Numbered from the stretch's first letter, positions 41,217 through 50,185 are shown. The stretch: 64,000 nt of DNA from RYN-230 sp963711705 (GCA_963711705.1 CAVQFM010000018.1:186001-250000); one strand, 5' to 3'. The notes: generated from the letters alone by a model not told the origin. Program-made: numbers and translations.

Positions 41217-43604
41217 GTGCTGACTCCAGGAGCGTGGGCGAAAGCCGCCGTGGCCGGGCGTCTGGTCACGTTGTCCGCCGTCGGCGGGCTGCTGGCAGCG
41301 GCCCTGGTGCTGCCCGCGGTGGGCGCGGTGGGCATCTTCACCCGCAACCAGGCCAACAAGTTCAACACGCTGAAGACAGGCAGCATCTCCCAGCTGCCGG
41401 TGCGCTCCGAGATCCTGGACAGCAAGGGCCGGCTGATCGCGTACTACTACCCGCGCGGCATCGACCGTGAGCCGGTGAGCTTCGCCCAGATCGCGCCCAT
41501 CATGCGCAAGGCGATCGTGGCCATCGAGGACTCCCGGTTCTACCAGCACGGCGCCATCGACTTCCGGGGCACGCTGCGCGCCCTGGTCAACGACGTGCAG
41601 CACAAGCAGGTCCAGGGCGGCTCCACCCTCACCCAGCAATACGTGAAGAACGCGCTCATCCTGACCGCGCCCAACCTGCAGATGGCCCAGCAGGCGTACG
41701 CGCCGACACTGAGCCGGAAGATCAAGGAACTGCGGCTGGCCATCGAGGTCGAGAACCACATGTCGAAGGAACAGATCGTGGCGGGTTACCTGAACGCCGC
41801 GTTCTTCGGCACCTTCTACGGCAACCAGGCCGTCGGCGTGGGGGCGGCCGCCGAGCGCTACTTCGGGACCACCGCGGCCAAGCTGACTCTGACCCAGTCT
41901 GCCCTGCTGGCCGGCATGGTGGAGAACCCGGTCGCGTTCAACCCAGTGGATCATCCGGACGTGGCGCTCAAGCGGCGCAACGTGGTCCTGGCCCGGATGG
42001 CCCAGCTGCATGTCATCACCCACTCCCAGGCGATGGCGGCTGGCCGCCAGCCGCTCGGGCTGAAACTCAACCCGCTGCAGACGGGCTGCACCAGCGCCTC
42101 GGCCAAGAGCGCGGCGTTCTTCTGCGACTACGTCGTGTCCCTGATGAAGCAGAACCAGGCATTCTCGACCGCCTGGAACATGCTGAACAGCACCGGTGGG
42201 CTGAAGATCTACACCACGCTGAGCCGCCAGGACCAGCACGCGGCCAAGCAGGCGGTGAACTACATGGTCCCGCAGCCGCCGAACGGGATCAACCCGGGTG
42301 GCAACGCCGCCTCCGAGGTGCTGATCAGGCCGGGGACCGGGCAGGTGCTGGCCATCGCCAACGACCGGTCCTACGGGAACGGCCCGCACCAGACCACCCA
42401 GAACTACGCGGTGAACTCGCAGTACAACGGCGGTGCCGGCGTGCAGACCGGCTCCTCGTCCAAGCTGTTCGTGCTGCTCACCGCGCTGAACCAGGGTGTG
42501 CCGTTCGGCTTCGTGCAGACCGTGCCCGCGGCCACCACGCTGACCGGCTTCACCAACTGCGCGGGAGCACCGGCCGGGGAAGGTGACGCCGGGCCTGGCT
42601 CCTACACGCTGATCAACGACTCCCCGTCCGAGAAGGGCCCGTTCACCCTCTATCTGGGCACCACCCAGTCGGTGAACATCTACTACGCGATGCTGGAGCG
42701 CAAGGTCGGGCTGTGCAATGTGGTGAAGACCGCGCAGGCGCTCGGCCTGCGCCGGGCGGACGGCAGGTCGCTGATGAAGTGGGACGGGAACTCGCCGCCC
42801 GCCGACGACCTCCCGTCATTCACCCTCGGCTCGGTCAACGTGTCCCCGATGAGCATGGCGGCCGCGTACGCCACGGTGGCGGCGCGCGGCGTCTACTGCC
42901 GGCCGATCGCCGTCAACAAGATCCTCACCCGCACCGGCCAGAAGCTCCCGGTGCAGCCGGCCAACTGCCACCGGGTCATCTCCGCGGCCGTGGCCGATGC
43001 CGCGAGCTACGTCCTGCAGGGCGTGCTGACCACCGGGACGGCGGCCGGGGTAGGCATCGGGCGCCCGGCGGCCGGGAAGACCGGGACCTCGGACAACTTC
43101 GACTTCGCTGCTTTCGGCGGTTACACCCCCAACCTGGCTGGCTACGTCTCGGTGTTCAACCCGCTCAGCCCGATCGACCACCCGATGAGCGGCACCGGCT
43201 CGTGCTACCGGCTCGGCTGCCCGGGCGAGATGTTCGGCGCGAACGCTCCGGCCCACGTCTGGCAGATGACGTTCCAGCACGCCTACTTCCCCAGCCCGCC
43301 CGCCAACTTCGTCGGCGTCCCCCTCGGCAGCCCGCTGTTCGCCCTGGGCAACGGGCAGACCCCGCCGGCGAAGAAGAAGCACGGCCACCCGGGCGGTGGT
43401 GGGGCGGTGGTGGCGGTGGCGGTCACGGTGGTGGTGGCGGCGGGGGTGGCCCCGGCCCAGGCGGTGGCGGTGGCGGTGGCGGCCCCAACCACTGAGCACC
43501 GGCGGTCCGCTCAGCCCCGGCTGGTCAGCCCCGGCTGGTCAGCTGGCGGCGCACTTCGGCCGCCACCCGGCCCCCGTCCGCCCGGCCCGCGATCCGCGGC
43601 GTGA
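41217..43604 (+). CDS. Bifunctional penicillin-binding protein PonA2-like (C-terminal frame error)
   Basis: Class A PBP: N-terminal membrane anchor (LVTLSAVGGLLAAALVLPAVGAVG), a GT51 transglycosylase (AIVAIEDSRFYQHGAID, QGGSTLTQQYVKNAL) and a transpeptidase with SXXK in TGSSSKLFVLLTAL, SVN in TTQSVNIYY and KTGT in AAGKTGTSDN. As read, the frame ends at 43604 and overlaps yqeY. Removing one G from the GGGG near 43405 restores a poly-Gly/His tail ending PNH at 43495, which is typical of this family. It is preceded by divergent whiB4, as in Rv3681c-Rv3682. Confidence 0.92.
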   Translation: MLTPGAWAKAAVAGRLVTLSAVGGLLAAALVLPAVGAVGIFTRNQANKFNTLKTGSISQLPVRSEILDSKGRLIAYYYPRGIDREPVSFAQIAPIMRKAIVAIEDSRFYQHGAIDFRGTLRALVNDVQHKQVQGGSTLTQQYVKNALILTAPNLQMAQQAYAPTLSRKIKELRLAIEVENHMSKEQIVAGYLNAAFFGTFYGNQAVGVGAAAERYFGTTAAKLTLTQSALLAGMVENPVAFNPVDHPDVALKRRNVVLARMAQLHVITHSQAMAAGRQPLGLKLNPLQTGCTSASAKSAAFFCDYVVSLMKQNQAFSTAWNMLNSTGGLKIYTTLSRQDQHAAKQAVNYMVPQPPNGINPGGNAASEVLIRPGTGQVLAIANDRSYGNGPHQTTQNYAVNSQYNGGAGVQTGSSSKLFVLLTALNQGVPFGFVQTVPAATTLTGFTNCAGAPAGEGDAGPGSYTLINDSPSEKGPFTLYLGTTQSVNIYYAMLERKVGLCNVVKTAQALGLRRADGRSLMKWDGNSPPADDLPSFTLGSVNVSPMSMAAAYATVAARGVYCRPIAVNKILTRTGQKLPVQPANCHRVISAAVADAASYVLQGVLTTGTAAGVGIGRPAAGKTGTSDNFDFAAFGGYTPNLAGYVSVFNPLSPIDHPMSGTGSCYRLGCPGEMFGANAPAHVWQMTFQHAYFPSPPANFVGVPLGSPLFALGNGQTPPAKKKHGHPGGGGAVVAVAVTVVVAAGVAPAQAVAVAVAAPTTEHRRSAQPRLVSPGWSAGGALRPPPGPRPPGPRSAA

Positions 43605-43986
43605 CCGCCTTCATGACCTGGCCCATGGCACCCATGCCGGCCGCCCCGGACTGCTCGATCTCGGCGGTCACGATGACCGCGATCTCGTCATCGCCGAGCT
43701 GGGCGGGCAGGTAGCCATCCAGCACCTCGCCTTCAGCCTGCTCGGCGGCAGCCTGCTCGGTGCGGCCCGCGGTGGCGAAGGCATCGGCGGCTTCCCGGCG
43801 CCGTTTGGCTTCCCTGGTCAGCACCTTGAGTACCTCGTCATCGCTGAGCTCACGAGCGGTAGCGCCGGCCACTTCCGCGTTGGACACCGCGGTCAGCGCC
43901 ATGCGCAGAGTGCGGGTGCGGACCTCGTCGCGCGCCTTCATCGCGGTGGTCAGGTCGGAGCGCAACTGGTCCTTGAGTGCTGCCAT
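43525..43986 (-). CDS. GatB/YqeY domain protein
   Basis: 153-residue YqeY-family protein, related to the tRNA-binding tail of GatB. It contains DLTTAMKARDEVRTRTLRMALTAVSNAEV, the REAKRRREAADAF helix and GMGAMGQVMKAVTPRIAGRADGG. Biochemical role unknown. ATG 43986 has AGGA upstream. Its 3' end is convergent with ponA2 and overlaps only if the ponA2 frame error is taken at face value. Confidence 0.92.
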   Translation of the reverse strand: MAALKDQLRSDLTTAMKARDEVRTRTLRMALTAVSNAEVAGATARELSDDEVLKVLTREAKRRREAADAFATAGRTEQAAAEQAEGEVLDGYLPAQLGDDEIAVIVTAEIEQSGAAGMGAMGQVMKAVTPRIAGRADGGRVAAEVRRQLTSRG

Positions 43987-44062
43987 GAGTCCATCCTGCC
44001 GTCTCCTGCTGCGCTCTGGGCGCCCGGGCCAGGGCACCTGATCCACATGGCACCATAGGGAG

Positions 44063-44989
44063 ATGCGATCACGAGCCGTCCAGGCCCTCGGGACCGCGGC
44101 CGTTCTGGGCGGAGCTGCCTTCGCCTACGGGTCGGTGGTCGAGCGGAACTGGTTCGCCCTGCGCCGCTACGAGGTACCCGTACTTCGTGCGGGCATGGCC
44201 CCGATGCGGGTGCTGCACATCTCCGATGCGCACCTGACGCCCGGGCGGCACCGGCTGCTCTCCTGGATCAGGTCCCTGGACGCACTCGAGCCCGACCTGG
44301 TGGTGAACACCGGCGACTCCATCGCCCACCCCCGGGCGGTGCAGCCGTTCCTGGAGGCGCTCGGCCCGCTGCTGGACCGGCCCGGCGTGTTCGTGTACGG
44401 CTCCAATGACCTGTACTCGCCCGCGCCCAAGAACCCGCTGCGCTACCTGTGGCGCGATAGCAGCAGCGAGAACCGCCGGCGCGTCCCCGACCTGCCGTGG
44501 GCCGAACTGGGCGAGGGCATGGCCGCGGCCGGCTGGCTGGACGCCAACAACAAGCGCGGCCGGGTCAAGGCCGCCGACCTCGACATCGAGGTGGGCGGGG
44601 TACACGACTCCCACACCAAGCGCGACCGGTACGAGGACATCGCCGGGCCCACTGACCCCACGGCTGACCTGCGGCTGGGCGTCATGCACTCACCCGAGCC
44701 GCGGAACCTGGACCGGTTCGCCGCCGACGGCTATGACCTGCTGCTGGCCGGCCACACCCATGGCGGCCAGCTGTGTGTGCCCGGGTACGGGGCGCTGGTC
44801 ACCAACTGCGGCATCGACCGGGAGCGGGTCAGCGGCCTGCACCGGCACCCGGCCGGGCCCGGTGCGCCGGGTGAGCATCGCGCCTGGCTGCACGTATCCA
44901 CTGGGCTCGGCACCTCCCCGTGGGCACCGGCCCGGTTCGCCTGCCGGCCGGAGGCCACGCTGCTCACGCTGGTCCCCGGGATCGGCTAG
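44063..44989 (+). CDS. Metallophosphoesterase with N-terminal membrane anchor
   Basis: 308 residues. A short hydrophobic N-terminus (AVLGGAAFAYGSVV) precedes a calcineurin-like phosphoesterase with HISDAHL, NTGDSIAHP, GSNDLYS (GNHD-like, with S replacing H) and LLAGHTHGGQL. Homologue of Rv3683, which follows ponA2 in mycobacteria. Substrate unknown. The N for G/H substitution in the third motif is as written. It is followed by a strong hairpin and then tRNA-Pro. Confidence 0.88.
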   Translation: MRSRAVQALGTAAVLGGAAFAYGSVVERNWFALRRYEVPVLRAGMAPMRVLHISDAHLTPGRHRLLSWIRSLDALEPDLVVNTGDSIAHPRAVQPFLEALGPLLDRPGVFVYGSNDLYSPAPKNPLRYLWRDSSSENRRRVPDLPWAELGEGMAAAGWLDANNKRGRVKAADLDIEVGGVHDSHTKRDRYEDIAGPTDPTADLRLGVMHSPEPRNLDRFAADGYDLLLAGHTHGGQLCVPGYGALVTNCGIDRERVSGLHRHPAGPGAPGEHRAWLHVSTGLGTSPWAPARFACRPEATLLTLVPGIG

Positions 44990-44993
44990 ACTT

Positions 44994-45025
44994 CCGGGGG
45001 TTCCGGGGACCATGCAGGCCCCCGG
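44994..45025 (+). terminator. Hairpin after the phosphoesterase gene
   Basis: CCGGGGG (44994-45000) pairs with CCCCCGG (45019-45025), about five bases past the stop codon. A second short hairpin (GGCCGC...GCGGCC, 45032-45047) follows before the tRNA. Confidence 0.6.
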
Positions 45026-45050
45026 GCACCGCGGCCGCGAGAGCGGCCAG

Positions 45051-45127
45051 CGGGGTGTGGCGCAGCTTGGCAGCGCGCTTCGTTCGGGACGAAGAGGCCG
45101 CCGGTTCAAATCCGGCCACCCCGACCA
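45051..45127 (+). tRNA. tRNA-Pro (anticodon CGG)
   Basis: Acceptor stem CGGGGTG/CACCCCG, anticodon arm CTTCG-TTCGGGA-CGAAG giving anticodon CGG, T-arm CCGGTTCAAATCCGG, discriminator A and an encoded CCA. The 3' 46 bp are duplicated at 50186-50231, so this gene is the insertion target of a genomic island. Confidence 0.95.
45082..45127 (+). repeat. Attachment-site core, copy 1 (att within tRNA-Pro)
   Basis: 46 bp from the anticodon loop to the CCA of tRNA-Pro, identical to 50186-50231. Upstream, the 8-bp CAGCGCGC is also shared before a 3-base difference. This is the standard layout of an attL core left by a tRNA-targeting tyrosine integrase. Confidence 0.85.
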
Positions 45128-45447
45128 AATGATCACATGTCAGCGCTCTGACTTGCGATCATGCTGGCTTACGCAGGTCCGTATTGTCCGGTTTTGGGAG
45201 CCGATCTTGAGCCAGGATCGGCGCGGACACCTATGACCGATTCGCGCCGTTGAGCCAGCGCTGAACTGATCACAGAAGGTGGCGGCCACGCGGCCAGATC
45301 GCCGATTCCGCACTCTCAGTCGATGACCGGTTCGCTGTGGGGCTGAGCCATGCAGAACGACCGCTTCTGGCGCCGTCTGCTGGTGCGGCTGACGTGGCCG
45401 AGCGCCGCATGTACAGCTCCCGCAAAACGGTATTGCTCAGTGAACTT
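45128..45447. other. Island left border, no gene seen
   Basis: About 320 bp between the tRNA and the marR operator. It contains two hairpins: an imperfect ATGATC...GTCAG-CGCT-CTGAC...GATCAT (45129-45162) and GCCGATC-N9-GATCGGC (45200-45222), either of which could stop tRNA transcription. No convincing coding sequence. Confidence 0.45.
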
Positions 45448-45465
45448 ACGTAAGGTACCTTACGT
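45448..45465. promoter_or_regulatory. Perfect palindrome over the marR -10 element
   Basis: ACGTAAGGTACCTTACGT is an 18-bp perfect palindrome ending two bases before the marR ATG. The -10 TACCTT (45456-45461) lies inside it, six bases before the start codon, so a repressor bound here would block its own leaderless promoter. Confidence 0.75.
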
Positions 45466-45467
45466 TC

Positions 45468-45911
45468 ATGCGTGATGGCGCGGATGTGGTAGCTGCACAG
45501 GACCTGAGGCTCGCGATCGGCCGGGTGGCGCGGCGGCTGCGGCAGCTGTACGCGACCGAGCGTGAGGGCGCGGCGAACTTCATCGAGCTGGGCATCCTCG
45601 TGCGCCTTGAGCGTGAGGGCCCCACTTCCCCGAGCACGCTCGCCGCGGGTGAGGACGTCACCTCGCAAGCGATCGCTGGCGTGGTTCGCGACTTGGAGCG
45701 GCGGGCGCTGGTGGAAAGAACCGGCGGCCAAACCGACCGCCGCAGGGTGGTTGTGGCGATCACTGACGCCGGGCGGGAACTTCTCATGAACCGGGAGCAC
45801 GTTGTCGTCGGCGCCATGATGAGAGCGCTGGCCGATGAATACACACCCGCCGAGCGGCGCCAGCTCGAGTCCGTGGTTCCCCTGCTCAACCACCTGGCCA
45901 AGAGTCTTTGA
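45468..45911 (+). CDS. MarR family regulator
   Basis: 147 residues with the winged-helix core FIELGILVRLEREGPTSPSTLAAGEDVTSQAIAG-type helices and the wing ERTGGQTDRRRVVVAITDAGRELL. It starts leaderless at ATG 45468 directly after its palindromic operator. It heads an apparent operon with the NTF2-like gene 23 bp downstream. Ligand unknown. Confidence 0.88.
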   Translation: MRDGADVVAAQDLRLAIGRVARRLRQLYATEREGAANFIELGILVRLEREGPTSPSTLAAGEDVTSQAIAGVVRDLERRALVERTGGQTDRRRVVVAITDAGRELLMNREHVVVGAMMRALADEYTPAERRQLESVVPLLNHLAKSL

Positions 45912-45934
45912 CCCCGACCTAAGAGGAACTGACG

Positions 45935-46363
45935 ATGACCGGTGTCCGCCCCGACGTCCGCGCTTTCTTCCAGCGCTATGACCGCGCCAGCCACGACTTC
46001 GATAGTGACGCGCTGACAAGCTCATTCTGTGACGTGTTCCTGAGCCTGGACGCGAGCTCAGCAGTGGCCCTGTCCCGGCAGGCGCTGCTGGCGGCTCTTC
46101 CGCGCCGCAAACAGCTCTTCGAGGCCATCGGCAGCGACGGCCTGGAGCTGGCGGACATCAACGAGATGCCACTGGACGACCTGCACACACTCGTGCGGAC
46201 GTCATGGAATCTCCGGATGCACCACGAGCCGCCAGGCGGCCCCATCTGCTTGCGCTCGACCTTCATCCTGCGCAAGGACGACGGGGCGTGGCGCATCGTG
46301 CTTTACCTCAACCATCAGGACATGAACAAGCTGTTCACCGAGCTCGCTCCCGCCCAGGGGTGA
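45935..46363 (+). CDS. NTF2-like/SnoaL-type protein
   Basis: 142 residues resembling the DUF4440/SnoaL-like alpha+beta cone fold: MTGVRPDVRAFFQRYDRAS at the start, LRSTFILRKDDGAWRIVLYLNHQDM at the end. These folds serve as small-molecule isomerases or cyclases or have no known activity. It has GAGG seven bases upstream of ATG 45935 and lies downstream of marR, its probable regulator. Confidence 0.65.
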   Translation: MTGVRPDVRAFFQRYDRASHDFDSDALTSSFCDVFLSLDASSAVALSRQALLAALPRRKQLFEAIGSDGLELADINEMPLDDLHTLVRTSWNLRMHHEPPGGPICLRSTFILRKDDGAWRIVLYLNHQDMNKLFTELAPAQG

Positions 46364-46518
46364 CCACGGCCGTCAATCGCACCCAGGCCATGGTCCGCGC
46401 CCTGCGTCCTACCTCCATGGGTCTACCTCTGGCGACCCGGACCCGCCGCCCAGGTCGCGCCAAGTTCACTCCACCCAAGAGGTGCTCGAATTCAGGGCTG
46501 AATAGCAAGCGAGGAGCA

Positions 46519-47265
46519 ATGTCTACATCAGATACCAACCGTGCGGCCGGCGATATCCGGGTAGCCGCCATGACACCGCCGCTGGCTCCGGCAGCACCCG
46601 TTAGTCAGCCCGCTCGGCGGTTGCGGGTACTGGGCGCGCTGGCCGGCATCACCGGCCCGGTACTGCTGGCCGTGTATTTCACCGCCCCGGCGCTGGCCCG
46701 CTGGCCGTCCGCGGGAGTGTCCCCCGGCACGCTGATCGCCTACGCCACCGCCCACCGGCTGCTGTTTTACGGCGGCGGGTGGCTGCAGGTCTCCGGGGCG
46801 CTGCTGAGCATCGTGTTCTTCCTGGTTTTGCTGCAGCTCAGCGGCGCCCGCGGCACCCTAGCCGGGTCTGCCACCGTCACCGGGTGCGCCCTGCTGCTGT
46901 CAGTGGTGGTGATCGAGGCCGCCCTGCTGGAGGCGGTGCCCGTCGCCGCCGCGAACGGCGACCGGGCCACGGTCGCGACCGCGTTCGCTCTGAGCAACGG
47001 GGTGTTCGCCCGCATCTTCCCGCTCGCCCCGGCACCGTTGGTCTTCGCCGGGACCGGATTCGCCCTATCCGGGACCAGCATCCTGCCCCGGGTGTTCGCC
47101 CGTACCGCGGTGCTGATCTCCGGGCTCTTCCTGATCGCGGGCCTCGCGGCGGCGTTCGCCACGGCCGGGCTGATCCTCGCCGTCGTGATGTCGATCGTGG
47201 AAGCTGTCTGGATCGCGGCCGCCGCCATCGCCTTGGCCCGGACGACGGGGCGTACCCGGCGGTAG
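46519..47265 (+). CDS. Multi-pass membrane protein, DUF4386-like
   Basis: 248 residues with six hydrophobic spans (about 45-63, 90-113, 118-138, 165-182, 187-208, 213-240) after a 35-residue polar N-terminus. It resembles DUF4386-type proteins, but I am unsure of the family. GAGGAG precedes ATG 46519. The longer frame from 46204 is rejected because it overlaps the NTF2-like gene. Confidence 0.65.
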   Translation: MSTSDTNRAAGDIRVAAMTPPLAPAAPVSQPARRLRVLGALAGITGPVLLAVYFTAPALARWPSAGVSPGTLIAYATAHRLLFYGGGWLQVSGALLSIVFFLVLLQLSGARGTLAGSATVTGCALLLSVVVIEAALLEAVPVAAANGDRATVATAFALSNGVFARIFPLAPAPLVFAGTGFALSGTSILPRVFARTAVLISGLFLIAGLAAAFATAGLILAVVMSIVEAVWIAAAAIALARTTGRTRR

Positions 47266-47400
47266 CTCCCGGCTTCGGGAAGACAAGCAAGGCAGGCGTC
47301 GTCGCCGTGCTGCGGCCCGGCTGTCCTCGACCGAAGCCCCCCAAAGTGGATGGCCAACGCGTTTGCGCAGCTGGTAGCGGCCGGTAATGTCGCTGGGGAC

Positions 47401-47913
47401 TCAGCTGTCGGGCGTGACCGCATCCAATCGGCGCCGAACCTCCGACGTGTTCACGCCGAGAGCGCGCAGCAGCACCGCCGCAGGATCTGGTGGTTGGAGA
47501 GTGAGGATCTGGGCCAGCACCTGCTGGGCCGTGACCTGGGTCTTCCGGCGCATGGGCTTGACCGCTTCCTCAAGCACTTTCTTTGCCGCGGGCGTCATGC
47601 GGAGGCGATCTTTTTTCATGACGGCTCTGATCGTCGGCTTCTTCGGCACGGCGCGCATCGGCAGTGGGGGAGCGTCGGTGCCGGACCCCATGCCCAGGGC
47701 ACCCAGGGCTTCCTGATCGAGCGACTCAAGGGCCTGCCGAGCTTGCTGCAGGCTCACGCCCAACACGACTTCGATCGAGGGATCCTCCAGCAAGCCGAGC
47801 AAGACGTGATCGGTGCCAGTTCGGCGATCACCTCGGCGACGGGCCTCCTCACTGGCCCGCAGATAGATGGTCCAGGGGTGAAGCACCTCTGGCACAACGG
47901 ATTCAGTGGTCAT
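47401..47913 (-). CDS. Stand-alone Clp N-terminal-domain protein (cassette A)
   Basis: 170 residues containing two Clp_N-type repeats and nothing else. Repeat 1 (about 13-75) has TGTDHVLLGLLEDP, comparable with IGTEHILLGLI of ClpC. Repeat 2 (about 105-165) has MTPAAKKVLEEAVKPMRRK, comparable with FTPRAKKVLELS. There is no AAA+ module or Walker motif. The start at 47913 overlaps the upstream HTH gene by four bases (ATGA). Free Clp_N domains can only bind adaptors or substrates, so a role modulating Clp recognition is inferred, not shown. Confidence 0.85.
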   Translation of the reverse strand: MTTESVVPEVLHPWTIYLRASEEARRRGDRRTGTDHVLLGLLEDPSIEVVLGVSLQQARQALESLDQEALGALGMGSGTDAPPLPMRAVPKKPTIRAVMKKDRLRMTPAAKKVLEEAVKPMRRKTQVTAQQVLAQILTLQPPDPAAVLLRALGVNTSEVRRRLDAVTPDS

Positions 47914-48122
47914 GATGAGTCCTTGTTGTATTTGGTGTGCACGGATTGGCGGGTGACGCCCAAAGCGTCTCCGATCTGCTGCCACGACCAGCCCTTTTCC
48001 CGGGCCGACGCGACGTGGTTCGCTTCGACCCTCTCAGCCAGGCGATGTAGCGCCAACGAGGCGCGAAGCCCAATTGCCGGGTCATCCGACGAGAGATTCA
48101 CGCTGAGTTTTTCGATGTCCAT
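47910..48122 (-). CDS. Small HTH protein (cassette A)
   Basis: 70 residues: a helical N-terminal half (LRASLALHRLAERVEANHVASAREKG) and a C-terminal HTH, WSWQQIGDALGVTRQSVHTKY. ATG 48122 is leaderless behind a good sigma70-type promoter that is covered by two operator-like repeats. It is coupled to the Clp_N gene. The same two-gene layout recurs at 51288-52099. It is the likely autorepressor of the cassette. Confidence 0.85.
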   Translation of the reverse strand: MDIEKLSVNLSSDDPAIGLRASLALHRLAERVEANHVASAREKGWSWQQIGDALGVTRQSVHTKYNKDSS

Positions 48123-48125
48123 GGC

Positions 48126-48170
48126 TGTCAGTATAGACTGACATCCTTGATTTGTCAATCTAAACTGACA
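48126..48170 (-). promoter_or_regulatory. Promoter with twin operators, cassette A
   Basis: Minus strand -35 TTGACA (48153-48158), 17-bp spacer, -10 TATACT (48130-48135), then seven bases to ATG 48122. Two 18-bp palindromic sites, TGTCAGTATAGACTGACA (48126-48143) and TGTCAATCTAAACTGACA (48153-48170), cover the -10 and the -35. The same TGTCA-N8-TGACA pair occurs at cassette B. Confidence 0.85.
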
Positions 48171-48651
48171 CAGCAGATCGCCACCCCGGAGTGCCCCAGA
48201 TGGCCGGGTCACGGACGCGATCATTCTGGACCAGAAGGCCGAATCCTTGTTGCCGCAAGCGGTTGGATCGTCCCGCGACAGACCATCCTGCGGAGGGACG
48301 GCTGGATCGCGTAGGTCCCGAAGGTGCCCCAAAACGCGCGGGCGAGTCATCCGTCAGCACTGCCCCCATCCGTCGGGTACCTGGGATACCCAATGCTGGT
48401 CCGAGAGCTGACCGCTTACCCTGCAAGCGCGCCGAATGTCGCATCTAGTGCGGCCGACCGGTTGAACACGCAAGGCTCAGGTAGCGCATAAGGCGGATAG
48501 TTGTTGGTCACGCCTTCTTGATCGGGTAATCACGTGGGGTGGCTTCGGGCCGCCGGCTGGCACAGATGGCTGCTGTCCGGGCGGCAGATAGGATCATGGC
48601 ACCGGCCCGCACGCGCGGCCCGCGGTGCCGGGTGCTGCCGGGGAGGTCGCC
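48171..48651. other. Intergenic region, no gene seen
   Basis: About 480 bp between the cassette A promoter and the RraA-like gene. Frames here are short and show no recognisable similarity. TAGGAT near 48590 could be a -10 for the RraA-like gene. Confidence 0.4.
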
Positions 48652-49344
48652 ATGCTGGAGGCGTTCGCGGATCTGTCCACACCGCTGGTGGCCGATGCCT
48701 GCTTGCGCTGTAGTGTTCCGCTGCAGGCCGCCCCTTCGGGAATCCGGCCGGTCGTGGCCGGCCAGGGGATCGCTGGGCGGGTTCTGCCGGTGCGGCACTA
48801 CGGCAGCGTGGACGTGTTCCTGGAGGCATTTGGCCGGGCACAAGCCGGCGACGTGCTGGTCATCGACAACGGCGGCCGCTCGGACGAGGCATGCGTCGGC
48901 GACCTGGTGGTGCTGGAGGCCGAGGCAGCCGGTATGGCGGCCCTGGTGGTGTGGGGCCTGCACCGCGACACGCCGGAACTGGCCACGATCGGCCTTCCGG
49001 TCTTCAGTTACGGGAGCTACCCTGCCGGGCCGGTGCGGCTGGACGAGCGGGAGCCCGAGGCGCTGGTCACCGCGCGGTTCGGGCCGCACCTGGTCAGCGC
49101 CGGGGACATCGTCTTCGCCGATGACGACGGCGTGTTGTTCGTCGCGGCACAGCGTGCCGAGCAGGTGCTGGTCACAGCGCACCAGATCTGGCAGAGCGAG
49201 CGGGAACAAGCTCGCCGGATCCGGGAGGGCCAGACACTGCGCCAGCAGACCGCTTTCGATGACTACCTGGCCAGGCACGCCGCTGACCCCTCATACACCT
49301 TCCGGCGGCATCTGCGCCGCATCGGCGGGGCCATCGAAGAATAG
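48652..49344 (+). CDS. RraA-like/HMG aldolase family protein
   Basis: 230 residues of the RraA fold: STPLVADACLRC, GIAGRVLPVRHYG, GDVLVIDNGGRSDEACVGDL, GLHRDTPELATIGLPVF and SAGDIVFADDDGVLFVA. Members include the RNase E inhibitor RraA and 4-hydroxy-4-methyl-2-oxoglutarate aldolases. The conserved G-D-N-G-G...A site is present here, so a metal-dependent lyase is possible. ATG 48652 follows GGGGAGG. It belongs to the first island segment. Confidence 0.82.
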   Translation: MLEAFADLSTPLVADACLRCSVPLQAAPSGIRPVVAGQGIAGRVLPVRHYGSVDVFLEAFGRAQAGDVLVIDNGGRSDEACVGDLVVLEAEAAGMAALVVWGLHRDTPELATIGLPVFSYGSYPAGPVRLDEREPEALVTARFGPHLVSAGDIVFADDDGVLFVAAQRAEQVLVTAHQIWQSEREQARRIREGQTLRQQTAFDDYLARHAADPSYTFRRHLRRIGGAIEE

Positions 49345-50185
49345 GATCATCTCCTTGGCGGCGGGCCTCGCCCCGCTCCGGGCTGTCACCGCTAACCGGC
49401 CAGCCGGATAACAGGAGGCTGGATCCGGCGACGGCCATCTTCCGGCAGCCGCGAAGTGCGGCCACACGGTGCGGGGGCACATGCAAGCCCGGACGTTCAG
49501 GTACCGTCATCCCACACGGGGTGGGCAGCCAAGATCACGGGGTGGCCATCGTCTTGACCGCTGCCCTCGCACGGCCGCAGCTCTGCGGCAACCCCCGCTC
49601 CCTCTGACAGCCGCCCGGGAAACCAGCCGCCAGCGGACACAGAATGACCATTCGGAATCGCGTTACCCGACATTCCGACCGGCCCGACCCAGCGCCAGAA
49701 CGGCGGCTCGGCGCGCGTTCTCCTCGAGCTTCCCGATCACTCAGTGTGATGCCATCTGACTAGCCCAATGCCGACCGCTGATTCGACGGGGCGCAACCGG
49801 CTGTGGCGCGCAGGCTCGCCGCGCGTCAGGCCTGGCAAGATCTCGCGGGCCAGGCCGACCGGATCATTCCTCCCGCTTCAGCCGTGGCCTTCGCCTGAGT
49901 TCGCGGGCGGCCGCGGATCTCCGCCAGTCACGGTCATCCCAGGCCACGGACGGCCCCGGCCGGTCCCGGACACCGGGGCGCATGCTGGGAAAGCGTGTTG
50001 CTGTCGCCGCCGATCTCCAGCTGGGAGACCAGTAGGCAGCGCTCTGGGCGGTGCCCGATTCTGGGAGCGAAAGGGGAGCGGAGGCCTTCCGTCAGGTGCG
50101 CTCAGACACGGTCCAGGAAGCCGACCGAGGGTCTGTGACCTGCGCAGACGCCCGTGAACTGACCTTTTGCACGTCAGCGCGCCCT
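49345..50185. other. Right part of first island segment, no gene seen
   Basis: About 840 bp ending at the att core. Open frames on both strands have the composition of random high-GC DNA and no recognisable domains. No integrase fragment was found here, so the element that made the att repeat has lost its integrase or kept it elsewhere. Confidence 0.45.

Noticed and set aside
49469..50157. Two plus-strand frames of 96 and 129 residues left of the att core
   Set aside because: No start signals, no domains and random-like composition.
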